Assembly (NCBI GenBank): GCA_018725455.1
Contig: QLUN01000016.1
Location: forward strand, 1-10,949
Direction of reading: 5' to 3'
Length of the DNA stretch: 10,949 nt
Source of the DNA: Chloroflexota bacterium
GTDB lineage: Bacteria; Chloroflexota; Dehalococcoidia; SZUA-161; SpSt-899
The translations under genes were made by a program, and so were the position numbers. Within the stretch, counting starts at the first letter, position 1. Each line of letters starts with the position of its first letter. Positions 5,117 through 10,884 of this stretch are shown in pieces. The notes under the pieces were generated by a model that was not told the origin of the DNA, searched no databases, and saw only the letters and a list, made by a program, of their open reading frames with translations.

Positions 5117-6514
5117 TTGAGCAATATATCTCCATACCTTGAATCATATCTGCCGCCGGGGATTCTGGAACTGCTTCGGGATATCGGCGAAAGGGCCGTG
5201 TCGGGTGGAGAACGGGTATATCTGGTGGGCGGGGTGGTGCGCGACCTCCTGCTGGGACAACCTCCTCCCTCCCCTGGCGGGAGGGAGTTAGAGGGAGGGG
5301 GACTATCGACTATCGACTATCGGCTAGACCTCGATCTGGTGGTTGAGGGCAACGCCATCGCCCTGGGACGCCAGATAGCCAGAGTCAAGAATTGGAGGGT
5401 GAGAACCCACCCTCGCTTTCGGACAGCCAAGCTCTATCAGGAGAATCTCAGCCTCGACCTGGTCACGGCACGGTCGGAGGTCTATGCCCGGCCGGGTGCT
5501 CTGCCGGAGGTGAAACCGGGCACAATCGAGGATGACCTCTGGCGACGGGACTTCACCATCAATGCCATGGCCGTTTCCCTCAGGCCGGACTCCTTCGGTG
5601 ACTTGCTCGACCCCCACGGCGGGCAGGGCGATTTGGGGGAAGGACTGATTCGGATACTCCATCGGGGCAGTTTCAGCGATGACCCCACCCGCATCCTGCG
5701 GGCTCTTCGCTACGAGAAGCGTCTCAATTTTCACCTGGAGCAGGATACTGAGGTGCTGATGCGGCGGCATCTCGACAGCCTGGATACCGTGACCGGGGAG
5801 CGATTGTGGCATGAACTGGAGCTGATCCTGAAAGAGGAACGCCCCGAGAAAGTCCTTTACCGCGCCGACGAATTAGGAGTCCTTCAGAGGATTCACCCTG
5901 CTCTTCGAGGCGACAGTTGGCTGGCGGAGAGGTTTGCCCGCGCCCGGCAGTCGGCAGTCGGCAGGAAAGTCGACAGTCGACAGTCAACAGTCAATAGTCA
6001 CGGGGGAGGGGAGGGACTGGCGACTAATGACTATCGACTAACGACTGGTCCTGACTATCGACTATCGATTGAGGTCTATCTGGCTCTGTTGGCCTATCGG
6101 CTCACCGGTGAGGAGGTCGAGGAATATATCGCTCGGTTCAAGATGCCTGGATGGGCCGCCCGCGCGGGGCGCGATATGGTGCGGATGAGGCAATCGCTCC
6201 CCTCACTGGCATCCGCAGGGCTTCGACCGAGTGATATCTATCGGCGGTTGAACCGCCATCTGCCGCAGGTCATCGAAGCCGCCGCCATAGCTTCAGAGCA
6301 GAGCGTCTCGCCCATTGTCCAGCAGCGACTGGACCTTTACCTTAAGAGGTTACGCCATGTCAAGCCGGAGCTGCGCGGGGATGACCTCCAGAGCATGGGG
6401 GTGCCTCCCGGCAGAAAGATGGGGCAGATATTGCGCGCCCTGCAAGCGGCGAAGCTCGATCAAATGGCCGCCAGCCGGGAGGAAGAGGAGGCACTGGTGC
6501 GGAGGTTGCTGTAG
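5117..6514 (+). CDS. cca: CCA tRNA nucleotidyltransferase / poly(A) polymerase family protein, with two repeat-derived insertions
   Basis: Members of this class II nucleotidyltransferase family add or repair the 3' CCA end of tRNAs; sequence alone does not exclude a poly(A) or A-adding specificity. The product has 465 residues from the TTG at 5117, chosen for the strong ribosome site GGAGG (5107-5111) and the TATAAT just upstream. Motifs in order: GGVVRD (38-43), catalytic DLD (71-73), RRDFTINAMA (143-152), LDPHGGQGDL and SFSDDPTRILRALRYEKRL (about 186-202), then a helical C-terminal part. About 20 extra residues stand between GGVVRD-LLLG and DLD, where relatives have a short loop. About 41 more lie at residues 277-317. 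Both are translated from heptad/palindromic repeat DNA without breaking the frame. The gene meets accC tail to tail. TAG stop. Confidence 0.9.
   Translation: MSNISPYLESYLPPGILELLRDIGERAVSGGERVYLVGGVVRDLLLGQPPPSPGGRELEGGGLSTIDYRLDLDLVVEGNAIALGRQIARVKNWRVRTHPRFRTAKLYQENLSLDLVTARSEVYARPGALPEVKPGTIEDDLWRRDFTINAMAVSLRPDSFGDLLDPHGGQGDLGEGLIRILHRGSFSDDPTRILRALRYEKRLNFHLEQDTEVLMRRHLDSLDTVTGERLWHELELILKEERPEKVLYRADELGVLQRIHPALRGDSWLAERFARARQSAVGRKVDSRQSTVNSHGGGEGLATNDYRLTTGPDYRLSIEVYLALLAYRLTGEEVEEYIARFKMPGWAARAGRDMVRMRQSLPSLASAGLRPSDIYRRLNRHLPQVIEAAAIASEQSVSPIVQQRLDLYLKRLRHVKPELRGDDLQSMGVPPGRKMGQILRALQAAKLDQMAASREEEEALVRRLL
5261..5326 (+). repeat. repeat insertion inside cca, before the catalytic DxD
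   Basis: A perfect 9-bp hairpin (CTCCCTCCC 5265-5273, GGGAGGGAG 5279-5287) is followed by a purine-rich stretch GAGGGAGGGG (5291-5300). Then come tandem heptads GACTATC (5301), GACTATC (5308) and GACTATC (5315), and CGGCTA. The core GGGGGACTATC matches the other copies in this window. It encodes 22 in-frame residues (49-70 of Cca). The left side is a C-rich/G-rich palindrome rather than TAGTC heptads, so this copy is composite or truncated. Confidence 0.75.
5945..6067 (+). repeat. heptad palindromic repeat element inside cca, C-terminal copy
   Basis: Left arm heptads: CAGTCGG (5948, 5955), then after a broken unit CAGTCGA (5974), CAGTCAA (5981, 5988) and TAGTCAC (5995). The centre (6002-6015) is G-rich. 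Right arm heptads: GACTGGC (6015), GACTAAT (6022), GACTATC (6029), GACTAAC (6036), a 10-base unit, then GACTATC (6053, 6060). It contains no stop in the cca frame and adds about 41 residues rich in S, R, T and G. It is the longest and best-formed copy in the window. Confidence 0.8.
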
Positions 6515-6517
6515 CCC

Positions 6518-7888
6518 TTATCCCCGCATTTTCTTAACTATTCCCCGTTCCTCGATGAAACTGGTGGTATAATCCCCCTGCTCAAAAACCTCGTCCTCGA
6601 GGGTCACTATGTGAGACGGGATGTTTGTTTTTATCCCCTCAACAACAAACTCAGCAAGTGCCCGTTTCATACTCGCAATAGCTTCTTCCCGGTTTCTACC
6701 CCATGTTAATAGCTTCACTAGCAAAGGGTCGTAGTAGAATGGCACGGTATATCCAGCATATATTCCACTATCAACCCTGACCCCAAAGCCGCCAGGAGGT
6801 TGATAGGCAGTTATCTTGCCTGGAGAAGGTATGAAACCTTTGAACGGGTCTTCAGCGTTAATCCGACACTCTAGTGCCCACCCTCGAAGTTGGAAATCAT
6901 CCTGGGTATAACCCAGCTCCTCTCCAGTGGCGATCCTTATTTGCTCCTTAACCAAATTTATTCCGGTAATGAGCTCCGTAAGGGGATGTTCAACCTGGAG
7001 ACGGGTGTTAACCTCGTTGAAGAAGTACTCTCCGGTATCCATGGAGTAGATAAACTCCACGGTCAGGGCATTAACATATTTTAACAGTTTAGCCACTTGA
7101 ACTGCCGTCTCCCCCATTTCCCTCCTCAATTCAGGGGTCATCACCGGGGAAGGGGCTTCTTCAATTAGTTTTTGAAACCTTCGTTGAACCGAGCATTCAC
7201 GTTCACCGAGGTGAACAACATTGCCCTTTTTATCAGCCAGTATCTGAAACTCAATATGCTTCATTCTGGAGATATACTTCTCAATATAGAAAGCTGATAC
7301 GCCAAAGGCGGAGCTTCCTATTGATTCAGCATACTTCATTGCCGCCACCAGTTCATCCTGGTTGTTCACCGCTTTCATCCCAATCCCGCCGCCGGCGCCG
7401 CTCGGTTTGACAATCACCGGATAACCTATATCCGCCACAGCTTTAATAGCTTCGCTCATTTCGCTGACACTAGTTATAGCACCATCAAGACCCGGAGTAA
7501 CTGGAATACCGTTTGTTTTCATCAACTGGCGTGCCCGATGCTTGGGCTTCCCCCGGCGCATGGACTCACTGGGAGGGCCGATAAAGTTAAGCCCGCTCTG
7601 TTCACAGGCTTCAACAAATTTGGGATTCTCCGACAAGAAACCATATCCGGGGTAAACCGCATCGGCTTCACACCTCTTAGCTATATCAAGGATTTTCTCC
7701 ATGTTTAAGTAACTGTTGGTGGCCGTTGGTTCCCCCAGAGAGTAAGCCTCATCGGCGTGCTTTACGAATAAAGCATCAGCATCAGCATCGGAGTAAACGG
7801 CCACAGAGCGTATTCCCAGTTCTCGGCACTCCCTCACCGCCCTGAAGGCAATCTCCCCCCGATTAGCGATTAAAATCTTGTTGAACAT
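6518..7888 (-). CDS. accC: biotin carboxylase subunit (acetyl-CoA/pyruvate-type carboxylase)
   Basis: This ATP-grasp enzyme carboxylates the biotin of a carrier protein with bicarbonate and ATP; in two-subunit pyruvate carboxylases the same subunit is called PycA. The product has 456 residues. Motifs: ILIANRGEIA (5-14), GYGFLSEN (81-88), glycine-rich ATP loop KPSGAGGGIGMK (161-172), ECSVQRRFQKLIEEAPSP (231-248), EVNTRLQVEHPLTE (292-305) and ALECRINAED (338-347). Before the ATP loop, RRGKPKHRARQLM (111-123) stands where relatives often have an MGxK-type motif. I chose the ATG at 7886-7888, which follows an AAAGGAG site; an in-frame ATG at 7975 would add 29 unrelated residues. Base composition is clearly lower in GC than in cca or prmC. 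No carboxyltransferase gene is in the window. TAA stop, 3 bp from the cca stop. Confidence 0.93.
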   Translation of the reverse strand: MFNKILIANRGEIAFRAVRECRELGIRSVAVYSDADADALFVKHADEAYSLGEPTATNSYLNMEKILDIAKRCEADAVYPGYGFLSENPKFVEACEQSGLNFIGPPSESMRRGKPKHRARQLMKTNGIPVTPGLDGAITSVSEMSEAIKAVADIGYPVIVKPSGAGGGIGMKAVNNQDELVAAMKYAESIGSSAFGVSAFYIEKYISRMKHIEFQILADKKGNVVHLGERECSVQRRFQKLIEEAPSPVMTPELRREMGETAVQVAKLLKYVNALTVEFIYSMDTGEYFFNEVNTRLQVEHPLTELITGINLVKEQIRIATGEELGYTQDDFQLRGWALECRINAEDPFKGFIPSPGKITAYQPPGGFGVRVDSGIYAGYTVPFYYDPLLVKLLTWGRNREEAIASMKRALAEFVVEGIKTNIPSHIVTLEDEVFEQGDYTTSFIEERGIVKKMRG

Positions 7889-7913
7889 CGCTTCTCCTTT
7901 CCTTCCTATTTGT

Positions 7914-8045
7914 AACGGATGTTCCAGCACGTATCTGTGAAAATCATCGAACCAGATACGAAATTGCCCTTTCAATCCTTACGAAATCCATCATGTAGTC
8001 ATGTATTCCCGAATCTGGCGAGCCCCTCGAAATGGAACATCCGTT
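7914..8045. repeat. 13-bp perfect inverted repeat upstream of accC, with a nested hairpin
   Basis: AACGGATGTTCCA (7914-7926) recurs as its exact complement TGGAACATCCGTT (8033-8045). Just inside the first arm, CGTATCTG (7930-7937) pairs with CAGATACG (7953-7960). Each outer arm also contains AAC-N4-GTTC, one base from the GAACN4GTTC pattern of Gram-positive-type LexA sites. The pair could be the ends of a 132-bp non-autonomous element or two copies of an operator. The first copy lies 25 bp before the accC ATG, overlapping the leader. Confidence 0.5.
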
Positions 8046-8066
8046 GTAAGATACCCCAGTAAGCAA

Positions 8067-8126
8067 ACGTAGCGCCGAGGTTTATCCTCGGCAGGCACCG
8101 GCGGGGGACAAGCCCCCGCGCTACGT
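8067..8126. repeat. three-stem palindromic repeat between bccP and accC
   Basis: The outer arms ACGTAGCGC (8067-8075) and GCGCTACGT (8118-8126) are perfect complements. They enclose two hairpins: GCCGAGG/CCTCGGC (8074-8080, 8086-8092; loop TTTAT) and GCGGGGG/CCCCCGC (8101-8107, 8113-8119; loop about 5 bases). The whole could fold as a three-way junction. It looks like a dispersed intergenic REP-type element. It lies 15 bp after the stop of the carrier gene and could act in mRNA processing or termination, although there is no U-tract. Confidence 0.7.
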
Positions 8127-8141
8127 AGCGAGCCCAACCAC

Positions 8142-8363
8142 TCAATATTCGATAACCGCTATTGTCTGCCCTGTATTGACCACCTGATCTGGAGAAACGC
8201 TTATGTCATTGATCACCCCCGAAACAGGGGTGAGTATCGGGTTCTCCATTTTCATGGATTCTATCTCGCAGATAACGTCCCCTTCGGCGACTTTAGTTCC
8301 GGTTTCGACGTGTACTCTGATTATCTTGCCCGGTAGCGGGGCGGGTATCGTTTCTTTAGGCAT
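8142..8363 (-). CDS. stand-alone biotin carboxyl carrier (biotinyl domain) protein
   Basis: This 73-residue protein is only a biotinyl/lipoyl-attachment domain. The biotinylation motif ESMKMEN (35-41) puts the acceptor lysine at position 38, and the APLPGKI start and SGVI turn are typical. It would carry CO2 between biotin carboxylase and a carboxyltransferase; biotin ligase, not seen here, must modify it. Usual bacterial AccB is about twice as long and has an N-terminal extension, so this resembles the carrier of a pyruvate, propionyl-CoA or oxaloacetate decarboxylase-type enzyme. ATG at 8361-8363 has an excellent AAGGAGG site (8370-8376) 6 bases upstream. It lies upstream of accC in the same direction but 253 bp away, with palindromic repeats between. 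TGA stop. Confidence 0.92.
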   Translation of the reverse strand: MPKETIPAPLPGKIIRVHVETGTKVAEGDVICEIESMKMENPILTPVSGVINDISVSPDQVVNTGQTIAVIEY

Positions 8364-8391
8364 CCTGGCCCTCCTTAAATAAATCGGTAGT

Positions 8392-8433
8392 GCGACCCTT
8401 TAGGGTCGCTTCTCGGCGAGGCTGAAGCCTCGC
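8392..8433. repeat. tandem hairpin repeat between prmC and the biotin carrier gene
   Basis: Two perfect 7-bp stems with 4-base loops lie in tandem: GCGACCC-TTTA-GGGTCGC (8392-8409) and GCGAGGC-TGAA-GCCTCGC (8416-8433). They are followed by an AT-rich stretch up to the prmC stop. The element may terminate or stabilise the prmC transcript, or be a REP-type element of the kind seen at 8067-8126. Neither stem has a U-tract directly after it on either strand. Confidence 0.65.
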
Positions 8434-8457
8434 TTAAATAAAGCACACAATTATGCA

Positions 8458-9339
8458 TTATACACCCTCGCCAGGGTCAATTGCAAGGTTTTTGTCCGCC
8501 TTGCTTTCGATGACGATTGCCCGGTCATGCCCGCTCAGGTCCGGAAGCACCTTAACATTGGCCCCGGGCAGATGCCTGCCGGCCAGAGCGGCCACGTCCG
8601 TTCGTTGCTCGGTGCTGATCTCCAGCAGGATTGCCCCCCCGGGGTGCAGTTTGTCCCGCGCTTGAGCCAGAAGCCGGCTTATCTGCCGCAGCCCATCGGG
8701 GCCGCCGGAGAGCGCCCGCGCCGGCTCGAAGAGGCGGACCTCATCGCTCAGCCCCTGCATCTGCCGATCGCTGACGTAAGGAAGATTCGCCAGTATGAAG
8801 TCGAGCCCGGTGATCGGCTGGAGAAGGTCGCCTTGCAGCAGGTGAACTCGGCCTGTTACCTGGTGCCTTTCGCAATTCAATGCGGCGACTTCCAGAGCTG
8901 CGGCGGATATGTCAACGGCATAAACCTCAGCCTGGGGCAGATGCACCGCCAGGGCAATGGCGATGGCACCACAGCCCGTGCCCACATCAGCGATGGTTGG
9001 GGAGGTGTGGCTGCCCGCCAGCTCCAGCGCCTTTTCCACCAGGAGCTCGGTCTCGGGACGAGGTATGAGCGTGTTAGCGTTGACCCGAAATTCCAGTCCG
9101 AAGAATTCCTTGTGCCCGGTGATGTAGGCGATGGGCTCATGGCTCAAACGGCGCCGGATCAACCGGTCTAGTTCCGCTGTTTGTTCGGGGGGAAGACTAT
9201 CCCCCAGCCGGAGGTGCAGCTCCACCCGACCGATGCCCAGCAGGTGTCGCAGCAGAACCTCGGCTTCGAGAGGGGCCTCTTCGAAGCGATGCAAGGTAAG
9301 CGTTTCGATTGCCTTTCGGAGCGCTTCTTTCACACTCAT
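8458..9339 (-). CDS. prmC: peptide chain release factor N5-glutamine methyltransferase
   Basis: PrmC (HemK) methylates the glutamine of the GGQ motif of RF1 and RF2 using S-adenosylmethionine, which raises release activity. The 293-residue product has the N-terminal helical domain (about 1-85), IPRPETE (92-98), and the SAM-binding loop ADVGTGCGAIAIAL (117-130) followed by AVDIS (141-145). The catalytic motif is NLPYV (185-189), where the commonest form is NPPY. It lies 43 bp after prfA, the gene for its substrate, a very common pairing. The ATG at 9337-9339 has no visible Shine-Dalgarno, and the gap before it is filled by repeat sequence, so translation may depend on coupling to prfA. TAG or similar in-frame stop region reads through to 8458 near the AT-rich leader of the next gene. 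Confidence 0.95.
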   Translation of the reverse strand: MSVKEALRKAIETLTLHRFEEAPLEAEVLLRHLLGIGRVELHLRLGDSLPPEQTAELDRLIRRRLSHEPIAYITGHKEFFGLEFRVNANTLIPRPETELLVEKALELAGSHTSPTIADVGTGCGAIAIALAVHLPQAEVYAVDISAAALEVAALNCERHQVTGRVHLLQGDLLQPITGLDFILANLPYVSDRQMQGLSDEVRLFEPARALSGGPDGLRQISRLLAQARDKLHPGGAILLEISTEQRTDVAALAGRHLPGANVKVLPDLSGHDRAIVIESKADKNLAIDPGEGV

Positions 9340-9366
9340 CGGTCAGGATACCGGACTCACGATACC

Positions 9367-9407
9367 GGGGGGAGGTGGGGGACTATCGGCCATCGACCAT
9401 CGACTCG
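9367..9407 (+). repeat. heptad repeat half-element overlapping the prfA 3' end
   Basis: The G-rich core GGGGGGAGGTGGGG (9367-9380) runs into GACTATC (9381), GGCCATC (9388), GACCATC (9395) and GACTCG (9402), again in steps of seven. Core and orientation match the copies at 4985, 5291 and 6002. The left side (9340-9366) has loosely repeated CGGTCAG/CGGACTC units but no clean complementary arm. The right arm overlaps the last ten codons of prfA and contains its stop codon. Confidence 0.65.
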
Positions 9408-10456
9408 TTAATCGCCAGGGCATCGATGAGCTCGTCGAGGTCTCCATCGAGGATGCCCCTGAGGTTGTGCAGGGTCAGACCGATGCGATGGTCGGTGATC
9501 CGCGATTGGGGGAAATTGTAGGTGCGGATCTTCTCCGAGCGATCCCCGCTGCCCACCTGCGAGCGACGATTCGCGGTTATTTCTTGATGCTGCCGGCGGT
9601 GTTCCTGGTCATACAGGCGCGCCCGAAGCACCGAGAGTGCCCTCATCTTGTTCCTCAGTTGAGAGCGCTCATCCTGACAGGTGACCACCATTCCGGTGGG
9701 TATATGGGTGATGCGGACGGCACTGGATAATTTGTTGACTGACTGCCCCCCAGCGCCACTCGACCGGAAGGTGTCTATTCGCAGGTCATTGGGGTTGATA
9801 TTAACCTCCACCTCATCCACCCTGGGAAGGACGGCCACCGTGGCTGTCGAGGTATGGATTCTACCCCCGGATTCGGTAAGCGGCACCCGCTGCACCCGGT
9901 GCACCCCGCGCTCATATTTCAGCCGGCTGAATGCCCCCTTACCCCTTATCTCAAAAATGATCTCCTTAAATCCCCCGATGCCGGTTTCGTTGGTGCTCAG
10001 TACCTCGCTGGGCCACCCCCTGGCCAGGGCGTAGCGGCTGTAGATGCGGAAGAGATCCCCGGCGAAGAGGGCGGCTTCTCTCCCCCCGACTCCGGCCCGT
10101 ATCTCTATGATGACATCCTTGTGATCGGCGGGGTCTCGGGGCTTGAGGGACATTCTTATCTCACGCAACAGGTTCTCCCGGTGAGCTTCCAGCCTCTCGA
10201 TCTCCTCCTTGATTAGATCGCCCATTTCGCTGTCGCCGCCGTCATCCCGCATCCCCCTAATTTCAGCGAGGTTCCGGTCAACAGCCTTGTATTTCCGGTA
10301 CTTCGCTGCCAGGTCCTTGATAGATGCTTGCTCCTGCGCCAGGCCCTGTAATTGCTCCAGGTCGGAGGCGACCTCTTCCCGGGCCATCAGGGCATTGATT
10401 TCCTCATCTCTCTTTTCGATGGAGTTCAGTCTTTCGACAATAATCGGCTTCAGCAT
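9383..10456 (-). CDS. prfA: peptide chain release factor 1
   Basis: RF1 reads UAA and UAG stop codons in the ribosomal A site and triggers peptide release. The product has 357 residues from the chosen start. It has the N-terminal coiled-coil-like domain (about 1-105), then RAGVGGREAALFAGDL. The PxT stop-codon-reading motif appears as PLT (192-194), and the catalytic loop is SSGAGGQSVNK (GGQ at 236-238). PxT rather than SPF marks RF1, not RF2. I chose the ATG at 10454-10456, with GGGAG just before it; the ATG at 10471 touches the -10 hexamer and would lie upstream of the expected transcript start. The last residues (INESMVDGR) and the TAG stop lie in heptad repeat DNA. It is followed by prmC, which modifies the GGQ glutamine. 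Confidence 0.96.
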   Translation of the reverse strand: MLKPIIVERLNSIEKRDEEINALMAREEVASDLEQLQGLAQEQASIKDLAAKYRKYKAVDRNLAEIRGMRDDGGDSEMGDLIKEEIERLEAHRENLLREIRMSLKPRDPADHKDVIIEIRAGVGGREAALFAGDLFRIYSRYALARGWPSEVLSTNETGIGGFKEIIFEIRGKGAFSRLKYERGVHRVQRVPLTESGGRIHTSTATVAVLPRVDEVEVNINPNDLRIDTFRSSGAGGQSVNKLSSAVRITHIPTGMVVTCQDERSQLRNKMRALSVLRARLYDQEHRRQHQEITANRRSQVGSGDRSEKIRTYNFPQSRITDHRIGLTLHNLRGILDGDLDELIDALAINESMVDGR

Positions 10457-10471
10457 TTTCTCCCTAATCAT

Positions 10472-10500
10472 ATTATAACCCGTATGACCCCACTTGACAA
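10472..10500 (-). promoter_or_regulatory. strong putative promoter of prfA-prmC
   Basis: On the minus strand TTGTCA (10495-10500) and TATAAT (10472-10477) are separated by exactly 17 bp, a near-consensus sigma-70-type promoter. Transcription would begin near 10465, leaving a leader of only about 9 bases before the prfA ATG. Confidence 0.75.
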
Positions 10501-10521
10501 ATCCGCCGCAGGTGGTAAAAT
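10494..10521 (+). promoter_or_regulatory. putative promoter of rplU-rpmA
   Basis: A perfect TTGACA (10494-10499) and TAAAAT (10516-10521) are 16 bp apart. The -35 overlaps the minus-strand -35 of prfA by five of six bases. The leader would be about 18 bases, so there is no room for a structured L21-type autoregulatory leader. Confidence 0.6.
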
Positions 10522-10545
10522 ATAAAGACTGGGGGTTTTTAGAAA

Positions 10546-10884
10546 ATGGCGCAGATTTATGCCGTAATTGCTACCGGAGGAAAACAATACCGTGTTTCAC
10601 CGGGCCAGGTGATCGATGTGGAGAGGCTCCCCGGGGAGAAAGGCAGCCCGGTTGAACTGGGCGAGGTTCTGCTTGTTGTCGATGGGGGAAGAATCGTCGC
10701 CGGCCAGGCGGCCCTGGACAGAGCCAGGGTCAGGGCTACCATTGTGAATCAGTGCCGGCAGCGGAAGACGATCGTATTCAAGTATAAGTCGAAGGTGCGT
10801 TACCGCCGCAAGAGAGGCCACCGCCAGCCCTATACCAGGCTGATGATCGATGAGATTGGGGGGGGAGGTAAAAATGGCACATAA
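10546..10884 (+). CDS. rplU: 50S ribosomal protein L21
   Basis: L21 is a 23S rRNA-binding protein of the large subunit. The product has 112 residues, slightly longer than the usual 100-105. It starts with YAVIATGGKQYRVSPGQ (5-21) and has the basic FKYKSKVRYRRKRGHRQPYT segment (78-97), both diagnostic. The tail GGGGKNGT is extra and arises where the gene runs over the rpmA start. ATG at 10546 is preceded by a G-run (10531-10535) rather than a clear ribosome site. It overlaps rpmA by 11 bases, suggesting coupled translation. TAA stop. Confidence 0.97.
   Translation: MAQIYAVIATGGKQYRVSPGQVIDVERLPGEKGSPVELGEVLLVVDGGRIVAGQAALDRARVRATIVNQCRQRKTIVFKYKSKVRYRRKRGHRQPYTRLMIDEIGGGGKNGT

Noticed and set aside
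5945..6067. CRISPR array
   Set aside because: The units are contiguous 7-mers without spacers, in inverted arms around a G-rich core. No cas genes are present.
7889..7975. N-terminal extension of biotin carboxylase from the ATG at 7975
   Set aside because: The 29 extra residues do not fit the family and overlap the inverted repeat. The ATG at 7888 has a clear AAAGGAG site and begins at the conserved ILIANRGEIA.
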